Of a stretch of 18,143 bases of DNA, positions 5,889-12,921 are shown in pieces. The stretch comes from Candidatus Yonathbacteria bacterium CG17_big_fil_post_rev_8_21_14_2_50_43_9 (GTDB lineage Bacteria; Patescibacteriota; Minisyncoccia; Phycocordibacterales; UBA1550). The notes under the pieces are model-generated. The model saw nothing but the letters and a program-made list of their open reading frames with translations, searched no databases and was not told where the DNA came from. The position numbers and the translations under genes were made by a program. The stretch covers positions 31,206 to 49,348 of the forward strand of contig PCUO01000009.1 of NCBI GenBank assembly GCA_002771015.1. The letters are read 5' to 3'. The first letter of the stretch is position 1. Every line of letters starts with the position of its first letter.

Positions 5889-6174
5889 TTAGCGAGGTCG
5901 GTTGTGGTCCATAATTTCTTGAAGCGTGTACCATCCAGCAAAGCTCAAACACATCTGGATTGCCGTTAGGTGACTTCCTGCTTTGCGCTGTTTTTGTGGG
6001 TCCATCGCGAACTCTTTTATGTCGTCATACAAATAATGCGCATGAGTCATGCATTTCCGTTTTCTCGAGAGACGCGAATGTTCTTTTTGGTGACATACGA
6101 GTTTTAGGAATATTTTCATCCTGCAGTCGTGCCTCGTATAATGCAACAACGGAGATAATCTTTTCTGGTTTCAT
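5889..6174 (-). pseudogene. Conserved small protein (HAHYL...NRP type) broken by one extra base
   Basis: The ATG at 6172-6174 has a good ribosome binding site (AAAGGAG, 7 nt away) and reads MKPEKIISVVALYEARLQDE down to SLEKTEM. It then hits a stop at codon 50. The next frame continues naturally with THAHYLYDDIKEFAMDPQKQ and ends QEIMDHNRPR at 5889. Removing one base within 6048-6053 joins the two parts into 94 residues. I recall small proteins of unknown function with a central HAHYL-type motif and a C-terminal NHNRP-type end, but cannot name a family. Whether this is a true mutation, a +1 frameshift or a sequencing error cannot be told here. It lies downstream of tRNA-Trp. Confidence 0.7.
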
Positions 6175-6259
6175 TTTCTACTCCTTTATTCTTGTTTGCA
6201 TTAAAAGATGTGTGTTTCTACAAAAAAACTATCTTAGATTTGATAAAGTGTCAAAGTAG

Positions 6260-6330
6260 CGGGCCCACGAGGACTCGAACCTCGGTCTGCGCGTTTGGAG
6301 TGCGATATTCTACCACTGAAATATAGGCCC
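6260..6330 (-). tRNA. tRNA-Trp(CCA)
   Basis: Minus strand, acceptor GGGCCTA/TGGGCCC, anticodon loop CTCCAAA (anticodon CCA), T arm CGAGG-TTCGAGT-CCTCG, and discriminator G73 as expected for bacterial tRNA-Trp. The anticodon stem is weak: only pairs 28-42, 29-41 and 30-40 are Watson-Crick, with A-C at 31-39 and U-C at 27-43. The variable loop is 4 nt. CCA is not encoded. 71 nt. Confidence 0.88.
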
Positions 6331-6345
6331 TTATTTACAAATCGG

Positions 6346-6351
6346 AGTATA
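6346..6351 (-). promoter_or_regulatory. Probable -10 box for tRNA-Trp
   Basis: TATACT on the minus strand, 15 nt before the tRNA 5' end and after the alr stop. The -35 match is poor (TTCCAT). Confidence 0.4.
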
Positions 6352-6374
6352 CCAAAATTTACCCCAAAATGGAA

Positions 6375-7508
6375 TTACCGATAAATGCGCTTCATGAGTG
6401 GGTTTAGGCGTGTGAGTATTTCGTACGCGCTCGTTCCAGCTAGTTTTGCGAGCTCATTTGCGGTAATTTCTTCCTTGCCAGAACGACCAATAAGTACCAC
6501 TTTGTCTCCTACTTTCAGATTTGGGATATTAGTGATATCTATTACAATCATATCCATCGAGATTCTTCCTAAAACTTTTGCGCGCGCGCCACGAACAAGT
6601 ACTTCTGCATTATTAGAAAGACTTCGCGGATATCCGTGCCAGTACCCCACTGGACACACTGCAATACGGGTCACATTTTTTGTCATGTGTGTGAGATCAT
6701 ATCCAACTCCCGACCATGCGGGGATTTCTTTTACCTCTGAAATAATCGTCTTCCATGTAAGTACTGGCTTCAAATGAAGAGCTCCTTTAAACACACACTT
6801 CACCTCGTCCTCTGTCCAAAAACCATAAAGCCCCGCGCCAACACGAACCGTATCAAAATGCGCATTTGGGAAACCAAGTGTCCCTCCTGTCGCTCCAGCG
6901 TGTACAAGCGGTGAAAAACCTATTGCGTAAAGAGCAGTTCGCCATGTCGCGAGCTCATCAATCTGACCATCCGTAAATGCGCGATTGCTCAAATCTTTCG
7001 CCGAAGCAAAATGGGTGTACAATCCTTCAACTTGAACCTTACTATTTAAGAGAACTTTTATTACTGTTTCAACTTCCGACAACATAAAACCCTGACGGTG
7101 CATCCCCGTGTCCACTTTTAGATGAATGGGAATTCGCGCAACAGTTGGAAATTTCAAAAACACACGCAATCCATCAATGCTGGAAATTGTAAGGTGAATA
7201 TTCTTTCGCACCGCCTTCGTACACATTTCAGGAAGGGTATAACCAAGAACTAGTATTGGGGTTTTGATACCACTCTTCCTTAGTGCAAGCCCCTCCACAA
7301 GCGAGTCGACTGCGAGCATGTCAATATCAAGTTTTTCAAGCTCCGCTGCAAACTGCACCATATTGTGCCCATATGCATTAGACTTCACAACTCCAATTAT
7401 TTGAACACCTTCAGGAACGAGTTTTCTAAAAGTTTTATAGTTTGCTCGTATAGCCTTTACGTTTATCTCAATCCAGGTTCTTAGCCCAATATGTTCTATT
7501 TTCCCCAT
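6375..7508 (-). CDS. alr: Alanine racemase
   Basis: PLP enzyme interconverting L- and D-alanine for peptidoglycan. 377 residues, complete. The PLP lysine lies in GVVKSNAYGHN (Lys42). HLKVDTGMHRQGF is the conserved barrel segment, and VRVGAGLYG precedes the C-terminal domain. The catalytic tyrosine is in GVGYD (Tyr270), and GRISMDMIVID is the dimer signature. GYWHGYPR takes the place of the common GYADGYPR. A TATATT box lies 7 nt before the ATG, so the message may be leaderless. An upstream terminator separates it from rpmG. Its product feeds Ddl at 2839. Confidence 0.96.
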   Translation of the reverse strand: MGKIEHIGLRTWIEINVKAIRANYKTFRKLVPEGVQIIGVVKSNAYGHNMVQFAAELEKLDIDMLAVDSLVEGLALRKSGIKTPILVLGYTLPEMCTKAVRKNIHLTISSIDGLRVFLKFPTVARIPIHLKVDTGMHRQGFMLSEVETVIKVLLNSKVQVEGLYTHFASAKDLSNRAFTDGQIDELATWRTALYAIGFSPLVHAGATGGTLGFPNAHFDTVRVGAGLYGFWTEDEVKCVFKGALHLKPVLTWKTIISEVKEIPAWSGVGYDLTHMTKNVTRIAVCPVGYWHGYPRSLSNNAEVLVRGARAKVLGRISMDMIVIDITNIPNLKVGDKVVLIGRSGKEEITANELAKLAGTSAYEILTRLNPLMKRIYR

Positions 7509-7515
7509 TCAAATA

Positions 7516-7521
7516 AATATA
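7516..7521 (-). promoter_or_regulatory. -10 box 7 nt before the alr start
   Basis: TATATT on the minus strand, 7 nt, then the ATG at 7506-7508. No good -35 hexamer is visible. Confidence 0.4.
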
Positions 7522-7522
7522 A

Positions 7523-7546
7523 CACAAAAGGCCCCAAGAGGCCTTT
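7523..7546 (-). terminator. Terminator of rpmG
   Basis: Minus strand AAAGGCC-TCTTGG-GGCCTTT followed by TGTG; 7-bp stem immediately after the rpmG stop. The U-tract is short (TTTTG). Confidence 0.7.
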
Positions 7547-7548
7547 AA

Positions 7549-7707
7549 CTACTTCCTTGCTTCCTTGTGAGATGTATGAGCGCGACAAGAATTACAGTAT
7601 TTATCTAGCTCAATTTTACGCTCAACAAGCTTCTTGTTCTTACGAGTCCAATAGTTTATGCGCTTGCACTTCTTGCAGGCGAGTTTGATAAGTTGATCTT
7701 GTGACAT
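7549..7707 (-). CDS. rpmG: Large-subunit ribosomal protein bL33
   Basis: 52 residues: MSQDQLIKLACKKCKRINYW, then TRKNKKLVERKIELDKYCNS, then CRAHTSHKEARK. The fold pattern is that of L33, with zinc-binding cysteine pairs at 11/14 and 38/41 (C+ form) and the typical Lys/Arg-rich middle and HKE(A/T) end. Start ATG at 7705-7707 with AGGA about 8 nt upstream and TATAGT at 7722-7727. It is a single-gene unit closed by its own terminator. Confidence 0.93.
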   Translation of the reverse strand: MSQDQLIKLACKKCKRINYWTRKNKKLVERKIELDKYCNSCRAHTSHKEARK

Positions 7708-7783
7708 AATTTTCCTATCCTACTATAAGCCAGCCAAAAAGGCAAGAAAAATAGTTTTTAATATAGGCCCCTACTGCATAGAC

Positions 7784-7811
7784 CGCAGGCGAATCAGAAG
7801 ATTCGCCTGCG
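7784..7811. repeat. Perfect 12-bp-stem hairpin in the gap upstream of rpmG
   Basis: CGCAGGCGAATC-AGAA-GATTCGCCTGCG. There is no adjacent U-tract on either strand, so it is not a simple terminator. Its GCAGGC/GCCTGC ends resemble the hairpin at 17941-17962 in the tRNA-Cys element. Confidence 0.8.
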
Positions 7812-7819
7812 TCGCTAAT

Positions 7820-7849
7820 AAAAAAACGAGTTAAATTTCTCCAACCCGT
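7820..7849 (-). terminator. Terminator of the HDOD-like gene
   Basis: Minus strand ACGGGTT-GGAGAAATTT-AACTCGT (7 bp, one G-U) followed by TTTTTTT, just after the stop at 7873. Confidence 0.7.
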
Positions 7850-7872
7850 CTTAAACTATTTATTTTCATTAC

Positions 7873-8520
7873 CTATTCCACATATTTATCAGAATACGTA
7901 GTGAGGGTCAAGCGAGCAGACCTCCTTGATTCGTACCAAACTGCGTAAAGGTATCTTGCTTCAAGATGTTTAGTTCCCTTTTCAAAACCTTTTATGAGCT
8001 CTTTCACTTGCTCAATAGTTGATACTTCATCCATCTGAATACCGTGTGTATATGAAGAGTTAAAGTAGTCCCTGAGCTCGTCGTTACATTCGCAAAGTAT
8101 CGATTCGTCCTGCTCTACGAGTGGCGCAATAAGGCCTGCTAAAAAATGTTCTGGCGCCTTTTTTTTCCCAAATCTTTCTTCAGCAAGAAATGAGTATACT
8201 GACGCGAGCACATAACACTCTATCGCCTGATTCAACACCTTGTACTCATCGTGTAGTGGCGCATATTCAACACGTTTAATTTCCTCTTCAACCTTGCTAA
8301 ACCCAAGTATGTTTATGATGCCCTGAACACTCGTAGGTCTTTTGAATGAACCGTGACATTCACACATGTGATTCGCTGTCCGCAAGAGCTTCGCAACAAG
8401 GTAAGGTTGAAAGACTAAAAGTCTTGCAAAATCTCCAAAAGAAGCATCCTCGTCTTCAAACAAGACTGAAAATTTCTTTATGAACCCTTGTGTCACATAC
8501 ACTTTTTCAGATTCTTCCAT
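7873..8520 (-). CDS. HDOD-like domain protein, 215 residues
   Basis: Soluble protein. Residues 27-80 (DFARLLVFQPYLVAKLLRTA, then NHM, RPTSVQGIINILGFSKVEEE) follow the HDOD pattern: a helical segment ending in LLRxAN, then a (T/S)V..IINILG helix. HDOD proteins lack the metal-binding HD pair and serve in signalling and stress regulation in other bacteria. The remainder is helical and acidic, with a CECND segment. The start is fixed by AGGAG 7 nt before the ATG. It lies downstream of tRNA-Tyr and has its own terminator. A short inverted repeat (TGTAC...GTACA) lies in the leader. The HDOD assignment is from pattern alone. Confidence 0.7.
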   Translation of the reverse strand: MEESEKVYVTQGFIKKFSVLFEDEDASFGDFARLLVFQPYLVAKLLRTANHMCECHGSFKRPTSVQGIINILGFSKVEEEIKRVEYAPLHDEYKVLNQAIECYVLASVYSFLAEERFGKKKAPEHFLAGLIAPLVEQDESILCECNDELRDYFNSSYTHGIQMDEVSTIEQVKELIKGFEKGTKHLEARYLYAVWYESRRSARLTLTTYSDKYVE

Positions 8521-8603
8521 TCTCCACTCCTGTATATTATTTAATTTCCAAATGTACTACCTTGTACAGTGTCACACAATATGAATATTTTGTCAATCTT
8601 TTG

Positions 8604-8686
8604 TGCGCCGGGAAGGATTCGAACCTTCGAAGACCGAAGTCAGGAGATTTACAGTCTCCCCTCGTTGACCACTTGAGTACCGACGC
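8604..8686 (-). tRNA. tRNA-Tyr(GTA)
   Basis: Minus strand class II tRNA. Acceptor GCGTCGG/CCGGCGC, anticodon stem GGAGA/TCTCC with loop CTGTAAA (anticodon GTA), long variable arm TGACTTCGGTCTTC, T arm GAAGG-TTCGAAT-CCTTC and A73. ACA follows, so CCA is not encoded. Only 3 nt separate it from the stop of the upstream frameshifted nuclease gene. Confidence 0.94.
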
Positions 8687-8689
8687 TTT

Positions 8690-9065
8690 TTAGAACCTGT
8701 ACATCTTATACTTTTTTGTATCAATTGACAACTCATTTCTAATCCCGAGTTTCTTCCAAGGAATTACATATATCTCTCCTTTTTCTGTATAAACAAACAA
8801 TGTGTCAAAGGAATCGTTCTTATACTTTTTTGAATATGAGTAAGATTGATTGCCTCCGGTTATACACAAACCTACCTTGCAAGTTTTGGTTCGTCCACAT
8901 AGCCCAGCATACTTCACTTGAACATTCTCAAGGTTCCCAGCTTTTTTCACAATAGGAAACATAATCTCTCTTGTCGCCAACCGGCAAAGATACTTCGTAA
9001 CCATTTTTCATGAAGAAATTTATAGCTTGTCCAATTGCCATGTCTCCACGTTCTTTTGTATTAAT
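8690..9065 (-). pseudogene. PD-(D/E)XK nuclease-like small protein broken by one extra base
   Basis: Two overlapping frames form one protein. The first reads NTKERGDMAIGQAINFFMKN, then GYEVSLPVGDKRDYV, and stops soon after. The second, offset by +1, carries AGNLENVQVKYAG, SYSYSKKYKNDSFDTLFVYT and EKGEIYVIPWKKLG to the stop at 8690. This order (GD..A, GY.V..P.GD..DY, xQVK, then a D-F-VY...Y-IP strand pair) fits the small PD-(D/E)XK endonuclease family found beside group I introns and as free genes. Removing one A from the A6 run (8942-8947) gives 124 residues with DY and QVK as candidate catalytic motifs. The likely start is ATT at 9065 (N-terminus MNTK); the first in-frame ATG is at 9041. A sequencing error in the homopolymer is possible. 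Confidence 0.65.
8705..8731 (-). promoter_or_regulatory. Possible internal promoter for tRNA-Tyr
   Basis: Minus strand TTGTCA (8726-8731), 15-bp spacer, TATAAG (8705-8710), inside the 3' end of the nuclease-like gene. Both hexamers match 5 of 6 but the spacer is short. Without it, tRNA-Tyr would depend on the promoter at 9072-9100. Confidence 0.4.
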
Positions 9066-9071
9066 ACATAC

Positions 9072-9110
9072 ATTATAGCAGAGTAGTATACTGTTGTAAC
9101 AGTATACTAC
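9072..9110 (-). promoter_or_regulatory. Promoter overlapped by a 28-bp palindrome (operator-like)
   Basis: Minus strand GTTACA (9095-9100), 17-bp spacer, perfect TATAAT (9072-9077), then 6 nt to the ATT start at 9065. Arms 9083-9095 (GTAGTATACTGTT) and 9098-9110 are exact reverse complements around a 2-nt centre and cover the -35 box and spacer. This is the classic layout of a repressor operator. No DNA-binding protein gene is adjacent. Confidence 0.6.
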
Positions 9111-9148
9111 AAAAACACCAAGCCCATTTAAATGGGCTTGGTGTTTTT
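9111..9148. terminator. clpB terminator, perfect 38-bp palindrome
   Basis: Arms 9111-9129 (AAAAACACCAAGCCCATTT) and 9130-9148 are exact reverse complements with no spacer. It follows the clpB stop at 9158, and the run TTTTTG ends the minus-strand stem. The outer AAAAACACCA/TGGTGTTTTT ends are the same as in the tRNA-Ala terminator at 2508-2537. Confidence 0.88.
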
Positions 9149-9157
9149 GTTTTTGCG

Positions 9158-11848
9158 CTAGGCTACCGCTTTGACGTGCGCGCGAGCCTTTGTCGTCACC
9201 TGCTTCTTTTCAACACGAATAGCAATCTCATCTTTCTCCACATAGACTAACACGCGGCCACCTTTTAGCACTCCAGATGAAATCATAAGCGAAGCTACTG
9301 GTGTCAAAATCTTTGTCTGGATCAAACGCTTGAGCGGGCGCGCTCCGTAGCGTGAGTCATATCCCTTTTCAGCAAGATACGTCAAAACTTCGGGCATAAC
9401 ATTGAGAGCAATTTCTTTTTCTGCGAGGCGCTTCTTTATGATATCAACTTGGAGCCCGACGATACTTCTGATAACCTCTGGCGACAAAATATCAAAAATT
9501 ATGATTTCATCCAAGCGGTTCAAAAATTCTGGACGGAAGAAATCCTTGAGCGCTCCAGTTACACGCTCCTTTGCGTCGGAGTAATCAGCATTGTCGCTCG
9601 CGTGCGCGCCAAAACCAATCGCCTGCATTTTATCAATGTATTCAGAACCAATGTTTGATGTCAAAATGATGACAGTGTTTTTGAAATTCACCACGCGACC
9701 CTTTGAGTCTGTAAGGTGTCCGTTATCAAGAACCTGAAGTAAAATATTGAACACCTCTGGATGCGCTTTTTCAATCTCATCAAAAAGAAGTACGGAGTAC
9801 GGACTGTGACGAACAGTCTCGGTAAGGTTTCCACTCTCTTCATGTCCAACATATCCAGGAGGTGAGCCAATTAATTTTGAAACTGAATGCTTCTCCATAT
9901 ACTCCGACATATCCACACGCACGAGAGCTTTGTCGTCGTTGAACATAAACTGCGCGAGAGCTTTTGAGAGCTCGGTCTTACCAACACCTGTTGGCCCAAG
10001 GAAAAGAAACGAACCAATTGGACGGTTTGGATCGGCAATGCCAGCGCGTGAACGTTTTATTGCGTCTGAAACTTTTTGAATAGCGTCTCTTTGTCCTACA
10101 ACACGCTTCTCGAGTTCTGCTTCTATGTGTGCAAGCTTCCCTGCTTCCTCTTCAAGCATTTTTGTAACTGGAATCCCTGTCCAGCGAGCAACGACCTCCG
10201 CTATGTCATGCTCCATTACCTCCTCTTTCAAAATACGACGTGATGACTGAAGCTTTTTCAAACGCGAAACTTTAGAAACCAAATCTTTTTCAAATGATGG
10301 AATGCGTCCATAACGAATCTCCGCAGCAAGAGCAAGATCAGCTTTCATTTCAGCAGTTTCTGCCTCTAGGCGCGCAGTTTCCAGACTCTTCTTGATTGCG
10401 CGAATATCTTGAACAAGCTCCTTTTCGTTTTTCCACTTGATTTCAATTTCCTTTGTCTTCTCGCGTAGGTCGCCGATTTCCTTATCAATCTTTTTTGTGC
10501 GCGCTTTCGCATTCTTCCCAGCGGCTCCTTCTGTAGCCGACTCCTTTTTGAGAGCTTCTTTTTCAATTTCAAGACGCATAATACGGCGGTGAGCATCCTC
10601 AAGCACAGGCGGTTTGTTTTCAAGCGAGATGCGAAGCGACGACGCAGCCTCGTCTATAAGGTCAACTGCCTTGTCTGGGAGAAAACGATCGGTAATGTAT
10701 CGACTAGAAAGATTCACTGCGGCCATAATGGCGTCATCAGTAATATGCACTCCGTGAAAGAGTTCGTATTTTTCTTTTAGTCCGCGGAGAATTGCCACAG
10801 CGTCTTCAATGCTTGGCTCATTCACATGCACAGGCTGAAAACGACGAGTGAGGGCAGGATCCTTTTCGATATGCTTCTGGTACTCACGAAGTGTGGTTGC
10901 TCCAATAGCGCGAAGCTCCCCGCGAGCGAGAGCAGGCTTCAACATATTTGACGCGTCCATGGAACCTTCCGCCGCGCCAGCGCCAACGATTGTGTGAATC
11001 TCGTCTATAAAAAGAATTATCTTTCCTTCCGAGCGCTCAATCTCCTTCATTATTTTTTTCAAGCGATCTTCAAATTCTCCGCGGTACTTTGTGCCTGCGA
11101 TAAGCTGACCAAGATCTAGAGAAACAAGATCTTTTCCTTTGAGCGACTCTGGCACATCGCCCTTTGCCATACGAATAGCGAGTCCTTCTACCACAGCAGT
11201 CTTGCCCACACCTGCCTCTCCAATAAGTATTGGGTTGTTTTTTGTGCGCCTAGAAAGAATCTGAATAATGCGCCCGACTTCATTGTCGCGACCTATGACA
11301 GGATCAAGCTTGTCCTGACCAGCAAGCGCTGTGAGGTTTCTCGTGTATTTGTAAACAGATTTTAGTTTTTTAGATGGCGTGCTGTCTGTGATATTTTGCG
11401 TGCGAAATTCCTCCAGCACGCGCATTACACCTTCTCGGTCAATATTGTGACGTGACAAAAATTCACGGGCCTGCCCTTCAACATCAAAAAGCGCGAGAAA
11501 AAGATGTTCACAGGAAATCTGCTCGTCTTTCATTGCTTCTGCAAGGCGTGGCGCAATCTCTCCAAGCACCTGTCCTAGCTCTGGAGTAAGGTAAAGCTGA
11601 TACGATGCCGAAGCGACATTGGTAGATGTTGTTGGCTCAATGAGATCAAGGATCGCTTCTGCAAACGCCATGGAGTCCACATCAAGGCGATCTAGAATAG
11701 ACACAACAATACTCTCGTCGTCTAGGACAAGGGAGGTCAACAGGTGCATTGGACTCACGTGGTTCTGCCCTCGCTCTACTGCAAGCTCGTGCGCGCGACG
11801 AATAATATCGCGAGCTTTTGTTGTGAAATTGTTGAATGGTGGCATCAT
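9158..11848 (-). CDS. clpB: ClpB disaggregase (Hsp100 AAA+ ATPase)
   Basis: Hexameric cytoplasmic ATPase that pulls proteins out of aggregates with DnaK. 896 residues, full length. In order: Clp N-domain (residues 1-150, two repeats); NBD1 with Walker A GEAGVGKT (210-217), Walker B ILFIDE (278-283) and pore loop KYRGEFE (254-260); coiled-coil M domain about 405-530, rich in Lys/Glu; NBD2 with Walker A GPTGVGKT (618-625), pore loop GYVGHE (665-670) and Walker B VLLFDE (686-691); sensor-2 GARPLKR near the C-terminus. The M domain makes it ClpB rather than ClpA/ClpC. Two adjacent ATGs open the frame and I cannot choose between them. The leader is built of heptamer repeats and has no Shine-Dalgarno sequence. 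No CIRCE element or heat-shock promoter is evident. Confidence 0.97.
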   Translation of the reverse strand: MMPPFNNFTTKARDIIRRAHELAVERGQNHVSPMHLLTSLVLDDESIVVSILDRLDVDSMAFAEAILDLIEPTTSTNVASASYQLYLTPELGQVLGEIAPRLAEAMKDEQISCEHLFLALFDVEGQAREFLSRHNIDREGVMRVLEEFRTQNITDSTPSKKLKSVYKYTRNLTALAGQDKLDPVIGRDNEVGRIIQILSRRTKNNPILIGEAGVGKTAVVEGLAIRMAKGDVPESLKGKDLVSLDLGQLIAGTKYRGEFEDRLKKIMKEIERSEGKIILFIDEIHTIVGAGAAEGSMDASNMLKPALARGELRAIGATTLREYQKHIEKDPALTRRFQPVHVNEPSIEDAVAILRGLKEKYELFHGVHITDDAIMAAVNLSSRYITDRFLPDKAVDLIDEAASSLRISLENKPPVLEDAHRRIMRLEIEKEALKKESATEGAAGKNAKARTKKIDKEIGDLREKTKEIEIKWKNEKELVQDIRAIKKSLETARLEAETAEMKADLALAAEIRYGRIPSFEKDLVSKVSRLKKLQSSRRILKEEVMEHDIAEVVARWTGIPVTKMLEEEAGKLAHIEAELEKRVVGQRDAIQKVSDAIKRSRAGIADPNRPIGSFLFLGPTGVGKTELSKALAQFMFNDDKALVRVDMSEYMEKHSVSKLIGSPPGYVGHEESGNLTETVRHSPYSVLLFDEIEKAHPEVFNILLQVLDNGHLTDSKGRVVNFKNTVIILTSNIGSEYIDKMQAIGFGAHASDNADYSDAKERVTGALKDFFRPEFLNRLDEIIIFDILSPEVIRSIVGLQVDIIKKRLAEKEIALNVMPEVLTYLAEKGYDSRYGARPLKRLIQTKILTPVASLMISSGVLKGGRVLVYVEKDEIAIRVEKKQVTTKARAHVKAVA

Positions 11849-11895
11849 TTGAATTGAGTGTTGAATATCGAATATTAAATGCTAGATATTGATAG
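11849..11895 (-). repeat. Heptamer-periodic leader of clpB
   Basis: On the plus strand TTGAATT, a 5-nt interruption, then TTGAATA, TCGAATA, TTAAATG, CTAGATA, TTGATAG in exact 7-nt register (11861-11895), ending next to the clpB ATG. There is no Shine-Dalgarno sequence. Confidence 0.7.
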
Positions 11896-11951
11896 TAATG
11901 TACAATAGTGGTTCTATTCTGTCAAACTTCGCCGTAAAAACGCTGAACCAA

Positions 11952-12794
11952 CTATATAATCTTCTCAGGATCAGCAAGAGCGGTTTTTGTGGCTTCGTTA
12001 AGGAGTCTTCTTGCCTCTGTAACAGGCACTCCATACTGAGAACCGGCGCTTTCATCAATACTTAAAAAACCAATAATTTCGCCATTCAGGTTTATTATAG
12101 GCGCGCCGTTTGAGGTTCCGGCAAATCGCGTGGAAATTGCGATGTTGTCCAAAATTTTTGTCTCAGCATTTGTTTCCTTGTCAACAACGGTGCGCATATC
12201 AATGCTTGTAATAATTCCTATTGAAATCGTTTTTCCATCGCGACCGCCAATGACGAGCGAAGTTTGACCAAGTTTTAGCATGTCAGGATTCCCAAATGCG
12301 ACAGTGTTAAACTTTGGTGTTGATGTTGCGGACACTGGCACAAGGCGACCAAGACCTAATGAGTTTGTCTTATTGTTTGAGATAACTTCAAGAGTGTATT
12401 GGATCCCATTGATTGTTGTATATAGTACACCAAGCCCAAGATTCCAACGATCTGTTATAACAAGTCCATCAGGAGACACAATTGTCCCAACACCTGCAGA
12501 AAGAACGCCACCATCGCCAATCTCTGCCTTAAAAGGAATAACGTTATTTATGTTTTTATCGATAGCCGATACAAGCATGTCTTCATCTTTGACCACAACA
12601 GTTGCGCCTGGCTTATCTACAAAAGTAGGAGTAATCTTTTCAATCGTGCGCTCAACCACGTTGGTTATCGTTTGATTTACTGGGTCAGGCGCTTGATCCA
12701 TAAGTGTAACTACAACGATTCCTGTTGCCATTGATGCAACAAAGCTAACAAATAGTGTGAGTAGGACAATTTGCGCTTTTGTGAGGTGCTCCAT
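11952..12794 (-). CDS. Membrane-anchored HtrA/trypsin-like protein, probably catalytically dead
   Basis: 280 residues. One N-terminal membrane anchor (about residues 8-32) and a short linker come first. A trypsin-like beta-barrel follows: GVGTIVSPDGLVITD at 101-115, GRDGKTISIGIITSID at 184-199 and GAPIINLNGEIIGF at 230-243, all in HtrA/DegP (S1C) order. The catalytic His of the usual ITNxHVV is replaced: VITDRWNL puts Trp117 there. The usual DxAVL segment reads NSLGLGRL (144-151), without Asp. The serine region GTSNGAP (226-232) keeps Ser228 but not the GNSGG form. I infer a non-proteolytic binding or scaffold role outside the membrane. No PDZ domain is present. It sits upstream of clpB and downstream of sod, with heptamer repeats on its leader side. 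Confidence 0.82.
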   Translation of the reverse strand: MEHLTKAQIVLLTLFVSFVASMATGIVVVTLMDQAPDPVNQTITNVVERTIEKITPTFVDKPGATVVVKDEDMLVSAIDKNINNVIPFKAEIGDGGVLSAGVGTIVSPDGLVITDRWNLGLGVLYTTINGIQYTLEVISNNKTNSLGLGRLVPVSATSTPKFNTVAFGNPDMLKLGQTSLVIGGRDGKTISIGIITSIDMRTVVDKETNAETKILDNIAISTRFAGTSNGAPIINLNGEIIGFLSIDESAGSQYGVPVTEARRLLNEATKTALADPEKII

Positions 12795-12797
12795 GGG

Positions 12798-12912
12798 TTG
12801 AATATTGAATGTTGAATTTAGAATTTAGAATATAGAATATAGAATGGGAAATTAGTCTCTAGAATTGTCCCCGCATCTATCCAATATTCAAAATTCTATA
12901 TTCTATATTCTA
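12798..12912. repeat. Inverted pair of heptamer arrays between sod and the HtrA-like gene
   Basis: 12798-12846 is seven exact heptamers: TTGAATA, TTGAATG, TTGAATT, TAGAATT, TAGAATA, TAGAATA, TAGAATG. 12885-12912 holds four on the other strand (TAGAATA twice, TAGAATT, TTGAATA). The two arrays can pair into a long imperfect hairpin around a non-repeated 38-nt centre. The array abuts the ATG of the HtrA-like gene and begins 9 nt after the sod stop. Confidence 0.85.
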
Positions 12913-12921
12913 CCCAAAATA

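Noticed and set aside
6260..6330. Reading the tRNA as tRNA-Gly(TCC).
   Set aside because: That would place C instead of U at position 33. CTCCAAA with U33, anticodon CCA and G73 fits tRNA-Trp.
8690..9004. A 104-residue protein starting MVTKYLCRLATREIMF as an intact gene.
   Set aside because: Its first 25 or so residues are an out-of-frame reading of the conserved N-terminus (GDMAIGQ...GYEVSLPVGD) in the other frame.
12798..12912. CRISPR array.
   Set aside because: Units are 7 nt with no spacers; this is a short-period array, and no cas genes are present.
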